Source of the DNA: Acidobacteriota bacterium
Lineage (GTDB): Bacteria > Acidobacteriota > Vicinamibacteria > Vicinamibacterales > Vicinamibacteraceae
DNA: 41,691 bases
Direction: 5' to 3'
Assembly (NCBI GenBank): GCA_023429845.1
Contig: JAEZCY010000143.1
Coordinates: forward strand, 1 to 41,691
The translations under genes were made by a program, and so were the position numbers. Every line of letters starts with the position of its first letter. The stretch's first letter is position 1. The notes under the pieces were generated by a model. The model searched no databases, was not told the DNA's origin, and worked only from the letters and a program-made list of their open reading frames with translations. This document shows, in pieces, positions 7,738 to 15,920 of the stretch.

Positions 7738-9573
7738 ATGCGGATGCGGCGGATTGCGCTCGGCGCCCTCGTGGCTGGTTGTGTGTGCGGGGCCCTGCTG
7801 GCGGTGGACGCGCGTGAGCCTCTGGCGCCGCTCGACACGCAGGCACGGCGGTGGGTGGATCGGACGCTCGCGTCGCTGACCCTCGACGAACGGGTCGGCC
7901 AGGTGCTGGCATCGTCGTTTCTCGCGACATACACGAGCGCCGATTCGGCAGCCTACGACAATCTCCAGCGGCTCGTGGAGGAGCAGCGGCTCGGCGGTTT
8001 CCTCGTCTTCGGCGGGCGGACGCCCACACCGGGTGTGCTGCTCAACACGACGTACGCCACCGTCACCCTGGGCGACCCGTATGCGGCCGCCACCATGCTG
8101 AACCGCCTGCAGCGTGCCTCGAAGGTGCCGCTGCTGAACTCCGGCGACTTCGAGACGAGCGTGGCTTTCAGGCTGCAGGGCGCCACCGCGTTTCCGCGCG
8201 CCATGGCCTTCGGCGCTGCTGGCGACGAGCGGCTCGCGTACGAAGCGGGCCGGGTCAATGCGGTCGAGTCGCGCGCGCTCGGCGTGCACCTGGTGTTCGG
8301 GCCCGTTGCCGACGTCAACAACAACGCCGCGAACCCGGTGATCAACACGCGCTCGTTCGGCGAGGACCCGGAACGGGTGGGGCGCCTGTCAGCGGCCTTC
8401 GTGCGGGGCCTGCAGGACGGCGGCGCGATCGCGACGTTGAAGCACTTCCCCGGGCACGGCGACACGGACGTGGACTCGCACATCGGCCTGCCGGTGGTGC
8501 CCCACGCCCGCCCACGTCTCGATGCCATCGAGCTGCTGCCATTCCGTCGCGGCATCAGCGCCGGGGCCGGTGCGGTGATGGTGGCGCACATCCTGTTGCC
8601 GCAAGTCGATCCCACCCCGGACCAGCCGTCCACGCTGAGCAGGCCGGTGGTCACCGGCCTGCTCCGCGAATCGCTCGGCTTCCAGGGGCTGGTGGTGACC
8701 GACTCGCTGCAGATGGAGGCAGTGACCAGGAGCGTGTCGCCGGGCGAGGCGGCCGCCCGGGCATTCGCCGCCGGGAACGACATCGTGCTGCACTCGCCCG
8801 ACGACCGCGCGGCGTTTGCCGGTATCCGCGATGCCGTCACGTCCGGCCGGATCCCTGCGTCGCAGCTCGAGGCATCCGTGCGCCGGATCCTCGAGGCGAA
8901 GGCCCGCATGGGGCTGCATGCGTCGCGCACGGTCGACGTGGAGGCGGTCGCCACGAAGGTGGGCACGCGGGCGCACGCCGCGGTCGCCGACGAGGTGAGC
9001 CGTCGCGCGGTGACGCTGTTGCGCGACGAGACTGGCGACGTGCCGCTGCGGCTCGCGGCGGGCGCTCACGTGCTGTACGTGTCGGCGCTCGACACCGCCG
9101 GCAACTGGGGCATCGCCGCGCCCGGACGCGCCCTGCTCGCCGAGCTCCGGACCCGCGATGTGAAGGTCACGGCCATCGAGGTGTCCGACCGCACGACGCC
9201 GGGTGAGCTCGACCTGCTGCGCGCCACCGCGTCGCGGTACGACGCGATCGTCGTCGGCGTGTTCGTGCGGGTGGCTTCTGGCACGGGACGCGTGGACCTG
9301 GCCCCGGGCGTCGTAGCCGCGCTCTCGACAATCGCCCGCAGTGCGCGGGCCGCCGACGTCCCTGTCGTTTCGGCCATCTTCGGCAGTCCGTACGCCGCGA
9401 TGGGGCTGCCGGCCCTGCCCAGCGTGCTCCTCATGTACGACCTCTACGATCGCGCCGAGCGCTCCGCCGTCGGCGCGCTGTTCGGGGAGTTCCCTGTTGG
9501 CGGGCGTCTGCCCGTCGCCTTGCCCGGCGTGGCCGGGATCGGTGAGGGCCTCGCGCGGCCGGCGGCGCGGTAA
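7738..9573 (+). CDS. Exported GH3 beta-N-acetylhexosaminidase (NagZ-like)
   Basis: A 611-residue glycoside hydrolase family 3 enzyme, probably removing N-acetylglucosamine from peptidoglycan fragments or similar glycans. An N-terminal hydrophobic signal segment follows MRMRR, so it is probably exported. The NagZ signature KHFPGHGDTDVDSH (near residue 235) carries the Asp-x-His acid/base pair, and the nucleophile Asp is expected in VVTDSLQMEAV (near 320). A second C-terminal GH3 domain follows, unlike the roughly 340-aa cytoplasmic NagZ of enterobacteria but like the longer secreted forms. The start at 7738 is chosen for the signal sequence; the frame is open upstream through a repeat array that is probably not translated. 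A second in-frame ATG lies two codons later. Confidence 0.93.
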   Translation: MRMRRIALGALVAGCVCGALLAVDAREPLAPLDTQARRWVDRTLASLTLDERVGQVLASSFLATYTSADSAAYDNLQRLVEEQRLGGFLVFGGRTPTPGVLLNTTYATVTLGDPYAAATMLNRLQRASKVPLLNSGDFETSVAFRLQGATAFPRAMAFGAAGDERLAYEAGRVNAVESRALGVHLVFGPVADVNNNAANPVINTRSFGEDPERVGRLSAAFVRGLQDGGAIATLKHFPGHGDTDVDSHIGLPVVPHARPRLDAIELLPFRRGISAGAGAVMVAHILLPQVDPTPDQPSTLSRPVVTGLLRESLGFQGLVVTDSLQMEAVTRSVSPGEAAARAFAAGNDIVLHSPDDRAAFAGIRDAVTSGRIPASQLEASVRRILEAKARMGLHASRTVDVEAVATKVGTRAHAAVADEVSRRAVTLLRDETGDVPLRLAAGAHVLYVSALDTAGNWGIAAPGRALLAELRTRDVKVTAIEVSDRTTPGELDLLRATASRYDAIVVGVFVRVASGTGRVDLAPGVVAALSTIARSARAADVPVVSAIFGSPYAAMGLPALPSVLLMYDLYDRAERSAVGALFGEFPVGGRLPVALPGVAGIGEGLARPAAR

Positions 9574-9660
9574 CGCGATCGCGCCGCGTCTGCCTGTGGT
9601 ACACTCCGAACTTCGTGCCGTCCACACTGCGTCGCGCAGTGGCACTGCACGCCATCCCTC

Positions 9661-9737
9661 GCGCCCTTAGCTCAGCTGGATAGAGCGTCTGGCTACGAAC
9701 CAGGAGGTCGCACGTTCGAATCGTGCAGGGCGCACCA
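9661..9737 (+). tRNA. tRNA-Arg (anticodon ACG)
   Basis: A complete cloverleaf: acceptor GCGCCCT/AGGGCGC, D-arm with AGCTCAGCTGGATAGAGC, an anticodon arm with loop CTACGAA giving anticodon ACG, the T-arm GTTCGAATC and an encoded CCA at 9735-9737. A -10-like TACACT sits at 9600-9605 without a clear -35. The A at position 34 must be converted to inosine to read all CGN codons, and the gene for that enzyme (tadA) lies about 180 bp downstream. Confidence 0.97.
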
Positions 9738-9920
9738 TCCTCACTTCGTTCGTCTGTCCGCCCTGCACGCGTTCAGCTGCAGCCGGCTCGCGCACGCGCA
9801 ATGGCCTCGTGTCATTGGTCGATTCGCTGGAGTCGACGTTCGTCGGCCGGGCGGTGCGGACCGGCCGTCCAGGTACCGTCGTCGCGTTGTCGCCGCCCCT
9901 GCGTACAATCAGGCGCCGTC

Positions 9921-10430
9921 ATGCCGGAACGCACGATGTTCTTCGAGGAAGTCGCGATGACCGAGGCATTGCGGCTTGCCGCCGGCGCGGCGGCAAGCGG
10001 CGAGGTGCCGGTCGGGGCGGTGGTCGTGCGTGACGGCCTGATCGTCGCGCGGGGCTTCAATCGCCCCATCACCGCCATCGACCCCACCGCGCACGCCGAG
10101 ATCGTGGCGCTGCGGCAGGCCGCCTCCTACATCGGTAACTACAGGCTCACGGGGTGCGACCTGTACGTGACGGTGGAGCCGTGCGCGATGTGCGCGGGCG
10201 CGCTGGTGCACGCCCGCATACGTCGGCTCGTGTTCGGCGCCCGCGAGCCGCGGGCCGGAGCGGTGGTCTCCACCGCCAGAGTGCTGGAGCTCGCCGGCCT
10301 CAACCACCGAGTCGAGGTTGTCGAGGGAGTGCTCGCAAGCGCCGCGCAGACGCTGATGCAGGAGTTCTTCCGGGCGCGCCGGCAGTCCTCCCCGGCGCCG
10401 TCCTGGCCTAGCCCCGGGCCCCAGCCTTGA
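9921..10430 (+). CDS. tadA: tRNA-specific adenosine deaminase TadA
   Basis: TadA deaminates adenosine 34 of tRNA-Arg(ACG) to inosine. The 169-aa protein has the zinc cytidine/adenosine deaminase motifs: TAHAEIVAL (His ligand and proton-shuttle Glu) and VEPCAMCAGALVHARI (the two Cys ligands), plus the TadA-type FGAREPRAGAV segment. The ATG at 9921 is the longest sensible start. A second ATG at 9936 (MFFEEVAM) fits family starts equally well. A -10-like TACAAT at 9904-9909 would give a very short leader. The last 23 bases overlap the convergent glyoxalase-fold gene. Its tRNA substrate gene is immediately upstream on the same strand. Confidence 0.95.
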   Translation: MPERTMFFEEVAMTEALRLAAGAAASGEVPVGAVVVRDGLIVARGFNRPITAIDPTAHAEIVALRQAASYIGNYRLTGCDLYVTVEPCAMCAGALVHARIRRLVFGAREPRAGAVVSTARVLELAGLNHRVEVVEGVLASAAQTLMQEFFRARRQSSPAPSWPSPGPQP

Positions 10431-10797
10431 CGGGTGCCGCGATCCACCACGTATTGCCGTTCGGATCGTTGACGCCAGCATTGCGGTGGCCGTACGGCTT
10501 GTCCTCTGGCTCGCTCTCGGTCCGGCCGCCGGCCTCGAGCGCGCGCTTCCACGTGGCGTCCACGTCCTCGACCCACAGGTAGAGGGCCGTCGAGCGTGCG
10601 GACCATTGCGCGTTTGCCTGCCCAATCATGACGAGGGAGTCGCCGATCACGACCTCGGCGTGCATCACCGCGCCGTCTGGCGTGCGGCTGCACTCACGGG
10701 TGGTGGCGCCGAAGGCCGCCGCAAGGAACGCCAGTTCCTTGTCCGCGTCGTCGGCGAGCAGGTACGGGGTGACGGTGCGATAGGTCGTGTCAGTCAT
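10408..10797 (-). CDS. VOC/glyoxalase-fold protein (PhnB-like)
   Basis: A 129-residue protein of the vicinal-oxygen-chelate superfamily, subtype PhnB/YkcA by the look of PYLLADDADKELAFLAAAFGA, the middle strand ALYLWVEDVDATWKRA and the end AGVNDPNGNTWWIA. The substrate is unknown; many relatives are resistance or dioxygenase-like proteins, and some have no proven enzyme activity. I use the ATG at 10797, which overlaps the stop of the upstream AraC gene (ATGACTGA). An in-frame ATG nine bases earlier at 10806 is an alternative. It is therefore the second gene of a two-gene unit with the regulator, and its 3' end overlaps tadA. Confidence 0.85.
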   Translation of the reverse strand: MTDTTYRTVTPYLLADDADKELAFLAAAFGATTRECSRTPDGAVMHAEVVIGDSLVMIGQANAQWSARSTALYLWVEDVDATWKRALEAGGRTESEPEDKPYGHRNAGVNDPNGNTWWIAAPVKAGARG

Positions 10798-11650
10798 GGG
10801 AGCCATGTTCCTCCGAGGAGGGTTCCCCGGATTGGACGAATGTGACGTGGTTCTGGTGCGACGTTCGCGTGTCCAGGTACATCGTCGGCGGCCCCCCCGA
10901 GAAGTCGCGGAACTCGTTGACCAGGTGGGCCTGATCGTAGAACCCGCAGTCGAGCGCGAGATCTGCCCACTCGTCCACGAGGCCGCGATGGGCACGCGCC
11001 ACGGCGAGCTGGAAGCGGCGCACCCGACAGTACCGCTTGCGTGTGAGTCCGACCTGCGCCTTGAACCGGTCCACGAGATAGCGCGCGCTGAAGCCGCTGC
11101 GTCGCACCACGTCGTCCACGCGAGCGGTCGATGGATGCCGCTCGAACACGTCGAGCGCGCAGGCGACGGCGGGGTGCAGAACCCGGCGTTGCAACTGGTC
11201 GATCAGGATCGCCTCGAATGTATCGAGTCGCGCAGCGGGAGTTCGCGCGGTGCGGAGGCGATCCCGCAGGCGCCCAACGACATGCGCGGGCCACAGGCGC
11301 TCGAGCGGGACATCCACCTCGGCGAGCTCGTGGGCCGGCGCAGCCACGAGCATCGGGAGACCCCCCGGCATGACCGACGCGCCGACGACGTCGAACTGCG
11401 CGTCGGCGTCGATGACGGCTACCGTGGAGCGTGGTCCCGCGAGCACGGACCCGGGTGTCGTGTCGAGCAGGCAACCCGAATGGGCGTCGTACGTGTTGAT
11501 CCGGTCTGCCGCGAGGTTGATGATGAGTTGCGCAGCGCCGGTTGGCAGGACCCGCTCGAGCCGGTGTGGCTCACGGGCCGAGGTCACCGACCACAGCGCG
11601 CTGACGCACGCGTCGAGCGGAGCACATGGGCGTCTGGCGTGGAACGACAT
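10790..11650 (-). CDS. AraC-family transcriptional regulator
   Basis: A 286-aa regulator. The N-terminal half resembles the effector domain of AraC proteins of the DUF6597 type (a VLPTGAAQLIINL strand near residue 35). The C-terminal 100 residues hold the two helix-turn-helix motifs of AraC/XylS proteins (DVVRRSGFSARYLVDRFK and LALDCGFYDQAHLVNEFR) followed by the GGPPTMYL tail, a variant of the usual SP..Y/FR. It is translationally coupled to the downstream glyoxalase-fold gene, which it may control. The 153 bp upstream is shared with the divergent lipoprotein gene. Confidence 0.9.
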   Translation of the reverse strand: MSFHARRPCAPLDACVSALWSVTSAREPHRLERVLPTGAAQLIINLAADRINTYDAHSGCLLDTTPGSVLAGPRSTVAVIDADAQFDVVGASVMPGGLPMLVAAPAHELAEVDVPLERLWPAHVVGRLRDRLRTARTPAARLDTFEAILIDQLQRRVLHPAVACALDVFERHPSTARVDDVVRRSGFSARYLVDRFKAQVGLTRKRYCRVRRFQLAVARAHRGLVDEWADLALDCGFYDQAHLVNEFRDFSGGPPTMYLDTRTSHQNHVTFVQSGEPSSEEHGSHD

Positions 11651-11803
11651 CGCGTGCTGCCCGAGGGTAGCGCAGGTGCGGCAGCGCGAGCCAATCGCGC
11701 CGCCGTGCAGTGAGCGACGACACGACGGCCGGCGTCGGCAGGCATCGCATGGGCCTCATCGGGCCGCGCGGCCGCGGCACGCCGCTTGCTCTACGCCCAC
11801 CGC

Positions 11804-12427
11804 ATGAAGCGTGCACACATCATCTCCAGATTCTGCGTTGTCGGGCTGCTATCCACAGGATTGTTCGCGGCAGGGTGCGGTGGTTCGGAAGAGCCAGAGA
11901 CGAGCGCGGTCGAGGCCGGCGACGATCGTGCCGGCACACTCGCCAGCGCGGGCTCGCCCGAAGGCGGACAGGAACTCACCGTGACGGGCTGTTTGACGGC
12001 CAGTATCGACGGTCGCAGCTATGCGCTTTCACCTGCCGATTCGACGCACACGCCGGCGGCTGGCGCCCTGGCCACGCCCGGCAGCACCACGATCACCTAT
12101 GAGCTGGTCGGCAACGCGGAGGACTTCCGGCGCCATGCCAACACGATGGTGACGGCACGCGGTCGCGCGGATGCCCTGCCGGGTGTCGGCACAGAGATGG
12201 AGCGCGAGTCCACCGCGCAACAGCAGGGCATGGCCGGATCGAACGCGACGCCGACGGTGGAGACGAAGGAAGAGGTGGACGTCAACGTCCGCCGTCTCCA
12301 CGTTGCGAGCGTCGTCGCGACTGGCGACACCTGCCCGTCTCTCGACGGTGGCGTTGGCCGAGCCACCGGCGCGCCTGACGCAGCCGGCAGCGCTGGTGCC
12401 ACGGCGCCCCAACCCAAGAGCCGATAG
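11804..12427 (+). CDS. Lipoprotein of unknown function
   Basis: A 207-aa protein with a lipoprotein signal: charged MKRAHIISR, a hydrophobic stretch and the lipobox LFAAGC (Cys near 25), so it should be lipid-anchored in the envelope. After a Glu/Ser-rich linker there is one small beta-rich domain with LTVTGCLTASIDGRSYALS and a later strand TTITYELVGNAEDF, a pattern I associate with acidobacterial envelope proteins. The C-terminal 35 residues are low-complexity Gly/Ala/Pro. An upstream TTG at 11786 extends the frame by six codons, but ATG 11804 gives the better signal peptide. Function is not known. Confidence 0.75.
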   Translation: MKRAHIISRFCVVGLLSTGLFAAGCGGSEEPETSAVEAGDDRAGTLASAGSPEGGQELTVTGCLTASIDGRSYALSPADSTHTPAAGALATPGSTTITYELVGNAEDFRRHANTMVTARGRADALPGVGTEMERESTAQQQGMAGSNATPTVETKEEVDVNVRRLHVASVVATGDTCPSLDGGVGRATGAPDAAGSAGATAPQPKSR

Positions 12428-12522
12428 GGCGGCTGCCGCTGCCTGTGTGGGCATGTGCTGGGATCGCCGCCGCGGCGGTCCCGGCCATGCCCCGTGCTAG
12501 GATAGGAAGTCCTGCCGCGCGC

Positions 12523-12613
12523 GGAGAGGTACCGAAGCGGTCATAACGGGGGCGCCTCGAAAGCGTCTAGTCGGGAAACCGGCACGTGGGTTCGAATCCC
12601 ACCCTCTCCGCCA
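12523..12613 (+). tRNA. tRNA-Ser (anticodon CGA)
   Basis: A class II tRNA: acceptor GGAGAGG/CCTCTCC, discriminator G, encoded CCA at 12611-12613, an anticodon arm GGCGC-CTCGAAA-GCGTC giving CGA, a long variable arm and the T-arm GGGTTCGAATCCC. It reads UCG. It sits at the junction between housekeeping-type genes and the defence/conjugation region, and its 3' end is a plausible integration site. Confidence 0.96.
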
Positions 12614-12620
12614 TCTCTAA

Positions 12621-12687
12621 ATATCTGATATCAAAAGAGTTGACGGTGCATTAGCCAGTGCGCGTACGAGTTATGTACGCGACTGGC
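12621..12687. repeat. Palindromes directly behind tRNA-Ser
   Basis: An 11-nt perfect palindrome ATATC-T-GATAT lies at 12621-12631, eight bases past the tRNA CCA. A long hairpin follows at 12654-12687: the arms GCCAGT(G)CGCGTAC and GTACGCGACTGGC pair over 13 bp with one bulged G and a 7-nt loop. There is no T-run. Either could be a tRNA processing/termination structure or recombinase-binding sites of an element integrated at the tRNA. The remaining sequence to 12848 shows no gene. Confidence 0.5.
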
Positions 12688-12848
12688 GCACGGGCGTGTT
12701 GGACACGCTATCGGCCGCCGAGGCACCGCCCGTATGAGCGTGGGCCGGTGGCACGAAAGGGACGCATCCGCTGGAAGCCGGCGACCGAATGCTCGTCGCT
12801 TCCTGGAAGCTCTCGCCTGGCAGGCCTGCTCTACTAGAATCCTCGGCT

Positions 12849-15245
12849 GTGACGCTGTCTGAGGCAGACACCAGAGCCAAGCTGATCGACCCTGCCATCT
12901 ACGCTCGCGGCTGGTCCGAAGACCTGATCTGCCGGGAGACGACGCTCGGCGCCGTCGAGATCGTCGCCGGCAAGGCGCGACGCCGAGCCCGCGGGCGCAC
13001 CGACTACACCCTGCGCGTTCGGGTCAGCACCGAGTCGCAGCCGGTGGCCGTTGCCCTCATCGAGGCGAAGAAAGAGGGCTTGCCGCCCAATCATGGCCTC
13101 GATCAGGCCAAGGGCTACCTGGCCGCTTCGCGTCACAACGTCCTGTTCGTCTTCGCCTCAAACGGGCACCTGTTCGTGGAGTTCGACCGGACGACTGGCC
13201 TGACGACGTTTCCCCGCCCGCTGTCGGAGTTTCCGACCCCGGATGAACTGCGCGCGCGCTACGAGCGCATCATGGGGTTCTCTCTCGAAGCGCCGGCGGC
13301 CAAGCCGCTGTTGTCCCGGTACCCAGGGGGAGAGGGCCAGCGGCGTTACTTCCAAGATGCTGCGATCCGCGCGGTGTTCGAGCGCATCGCGAAGGCCAAG
13401 ACCGAGGGCAGGCCTCAGCGAGCGCTCCTGTCGCTTGCCACTGGCACTGGCAAGACCTTCATCGCCTGCAATCTGCTCAAGCGAATCGCGGATGCCGGAC
13501 AACTGAAGCGAGCGCTTTTCCTCTGCGACCGCGACGAACTGCGGACGCAGGGCCTGAAGGCCATGCAGGCGGTATTCGGGGCCGACGCCGCCGAAGTCTA
13601 TGAGGGGCCAGATGGGCGCAACAACGCCAAGAACGCCCGCGTCCACGTCGCGACGTATCAGACCCTCGGTATCGATCGACCCGACGGCGATCCGTCGTTC
13701 CTGCTGCGCCACTATCCCGAGAACTACTTCAGCCACATTGTCATCGACGAGTGCCACCGCTCCGCGTGGGGCAAGTGGTCGGTGGTCTTGACGCGAAACG
13801 CGGAAGCGGTCCAGATCGGCCTGACCGCAACGCCGCGCCAGATCGACACCCACGAGGACACGCACGAAGCGAAGGCCGATGCGCAGGTAACGGCGGACAA
13901 CCTGAAGTATTTTGGTGAGCCGGTCTACGAGTACGGGTTGGCGCAGGCAATGGAAGATGGCTACCTGGCCGCCTGCGAGATCCAGATGGCGCAGGTCAAC
14001 CTCGATGTAACGGGGCTCACGGCCGCCGACATCGTGTCGCGTAATCCACGAAATGCGAACACCGGCCAGCCGCTCACGGCCGCAGAGATCGCAGCGGCCT
14101 ACGAGAAGACCGACTTCGAGGCCACGCTGCTGCTACCGGACCGCGTCAACGCGATGTGCTGGGATCTGTTCAACAGGCTTCTTACGTCGGATCCGGAACG
14201 TGGTCCTCACCAGAAGACGATCGTCTTCTGTGCGCGTGACCGGCATGCGGATGATGTGGCGACGGCGATGAACAACCTGTACGCGGAGTGGTGTCGGTCG
14301 ACGGGGCTTCAGCGGCGGGACCCGTACGCGTTCAAGTGCACGGCCGCGGCCAGCGGCAACGACGCCCTTCCTGACTTCCGCGGCTCGGCGTCATCGCATT
14401 TCATCGCAACGACGGTGGAGCTGTTGACGACGGGCGTCGATGTGCCGGCCGTCAGGAACATCGCGTTTTTCCGCTACATGAAGAGCCCGATCTCGTTCTA
14501 CCAGATGATCGGCCGCGGGACACGGATCGACGAGCCGTCCGGCAAGCTGATGTTCACCGTCTATGACTACACGGGGGCAACGCGCCTCTTCGGAATGCCG
14601 TTCACGTCGTCCCCGAAGGGGCCGGAGCCTCCTGGTCCCGGTCCTCAGCCACCAGCGCCGCCACCACCGCCTCCGCTTCCTCCAGCCATCGTTGACGGCT
14701 TCGAGGTCTCGGTGAACAACCTCGGGCAGTACATCGTCGCGCCTGTCGGCGGGCAGGCCATGCCCGTCGCAATCGAGGACTACAAGCAGGGGTTGTCCCA
14801 GCGGCTGATCGCCGAGTGTCCGACGCTGGAGGACTTCCGCGCGCGATGGGTAAACCCGCCGGACCGCGAGGAGATCATCGAGGCGATCGTCGGCTCCGGT
14901 TACTCGCCGAGCGTGCTCCGCATGGTCGAGGACATGAACGAGTACGATCTGTACGACGTTCTGGCAGACCTCGCGTACGGACTGGCGCCACGTACGCGCG
15001 ACGAGCGCACGCTGGCGTTCCGGTACAAGCACTCATCTTGGCTGGCAGGCATGCCGAAGCCGACCAGCGAGGCGATCAAGGCCATCGCCGACCAGTTCTC
15101 CATTGGGGGAACTGAGGGTCTCGAGAACCCGCACATCTGGCAGGTTCCAGAGGTCGTCGCCGCCGGCGGGCTTCGCGCCCTTCAGGCCGCTGGCGAGCCG
15201 AAGGTGATTCTTCGAGAGACCAAGGAGAGGATGTTCGCCGCATGA
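12849..15245 (+). CDS. hsdR: Type I restriction enzyme R subunit (HsdR, EcoEI-like)
   Basis: The 798-aa motor and nuclease subunit of a Type I restriction system. The N-terminal PD-(D/E)xK nuclease is visible as GRTDYTLRV followed by ALIEAKKEG (residues 48-77). The SF2 helicase part has Walker A LATGTGKT (near 200) and the DECH box VIDECHRS (near 300), then helicase motifs LTTGVDVP and MIGRGTR. The C-terminal EcoEI-type domain ends at the stop. A run rich in proline (about residues 588-613) links motor and C-terminal domain. The GTG at 12849 is taken as start because family similarity begins there; an in-frame ATG lies 60 bases upstream. It overlaps hsdS by ATGA. It should cut unmodified DNA after ATP-driven translocation. 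Confidence 0.95.
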   Translation: MTLSEADTRAKLIDPAIYARGWSEDLICRETTLGAVEIVAGKARRRARGRTDYTLRVRVSTESQPVAVALIEAKKEGLPPNHGLDQAKGYLAASRHNVLFVFASNGHLFVEFDRTTGLTTFPRPLSEFPTPDELRARYERIMGFSLEAPAAKPLLSRYPGGEGQRRYFQDAAIRAVFERIAKAKTEGRPQRALLSLATGTGKTFIACNLLKRIADAGQLKRALFLCDRDELRTQGLKAMQAVFGADAAEVYEGPDGRNNAKNARVHVATYQTLGIDRPDGDPSFLLRHYPENYFSHIVIDECHRSAWGKWSVVLTRNAEAVQIGLTATPRQIDTHEDTHEAKADAQVTADNLKYFGEPVYEYGLAQAMEDGYLAACEIQMAQVNLDVTGLTAADIVSRNPRNANTGQPLTAAEIAAAYEKTDFEATLLLPDRVNAMCWDLFNRLLTSDPERGPHQKTIVFCARDRHADDVATAMNNLYAEWCRSTGLQRRDPYAFKCTAAASGNDALPDFRGSASSHFIATTVELLTTGVDVPAVRNIAFFRYMKSPISFYQMIGRGTRIDEPSGKLMFTVYDYTGATRLFGMPFTSSPKGPEPPGPGPQPPAPPPPPPLPPAIVDGFEVSVNNLGQYIVAPVGGQAMPVAIEDYKQGLSQRLIAECPTLEDFRARWVNPPDREEIIEAIVGSGYSPSVLRMVEDMNEYDLYDVLADLAYGLAPRTRDERTLAFRYKHSSWLAGMPKPTSEAIKAIADQFSIGGTEGLENPHIWQVPEVVAAGGLRALQAAGEPKVILRETKERMFAA

Positions 15246-15886
15246 GGGGTGAATCGTTCGCAGCCATGCCAGCCGTGCCAACGACGTCACCGCGCTCCGG
15301 TTGGCGCTGGCATCGTTTGACCGATCTCGCGAGGTTAGCCACCGGTCACACACCTAGCCGGCGGCGTCCAGATTACTGGAACGGCGATATCCCATGGATT
15401 CAGCTTCCGGACATTCGAGCTCTTGATGGTCGGGTCGCAACAAACACGTCAGAGCGCATCAGTCAATCTGGCATCGAGAACTCGGCCGCCGTCTTGCTGC
15501 CGGAAGGAACTGTCTGTCTCTCCAGGACGGCATCGGTGGGATTTGTGACCATCATGGGGTCCCCGATGGCGACCTCGCAGGACTTCGTGAATTGGGTCTG
15601 CGGCCCTGACCTCGACCCACAGTTCTTGATGTATCTCTTGATGGCCAATCGGCAGGCGATCCGTTCCCTGGGGAGCGGTGCAGTCCACCAGACGGTGTAT
15701 TTTCCGACCGTCGAGTCGTTTAGTGTCTGCGTGCCAAGAATCGACGAACAGCGTCAGCTCTCCGCCAGTCTTCTCATGAAACTTGAGGCCGCAGAAGCGG
15801 CTCGCCGTGCGGTCGAGGACCAGCTCGCCTTGGTCACCACGATTCCGAAATCCTTGCTCCGCGCGGTATTCAATGAAGCCTCCTAA
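15242..15886 (+). CDS. hsdS: Half-length Type I specificity subunit (HsdS)
   Basis: A 214-aa protein with a single target-recognition domain followed by one coiled-coil spacer. Visible features are the TRD opening (WHRLTDLARLATGHTPS, then WNGDIPWIQLPDI), LSRTASVGFV, a PQFLMYLL helix, the SGAVHQTVYFPTV element, and the helical EQRQLSASLLMKLEAAEAARRA. Ordinary HsdS proteins carry two TRDs in about 400 residues; half-sized ones are known to dimerise and recognise a symmetric interrupted site. It overlaps hsdR at its start and hsdM at its end in a coupled R-S-M operon. No second hsdS fragment or inverted copy is seen in the window, so phase-variable shuffling is not supported. Confidence 0.9.
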   Translation: MRGESFAAMPAVPTTSPRSGWRWHRLTDLARLATGHTPSRRRPDYWNGDIPWIQLPDIRALDGRVATNTSERISQSGIENSAAVLLPEGTVCLSRTASVGFVTIMGSPMATSQDFVNWVCGPDLDPQFLMYLLMANRQAIRSLGSGAVHQTVYFPTVESFSVCVPRIDEQRQLSASLLMKLEAAEAARRAVEDQLALVTTIPKSLLRAVFNEAS

Positions 15887-15920
15887 GACGGTGGCTGGTC
15901 GGCTTGGAGAGCCCACGACG

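Noticed and set aside
15242..15886. Phase-variable hsdS with inverted repeats
   Set aside because: Only one hsdS half and no inverted partner sequence in the window.
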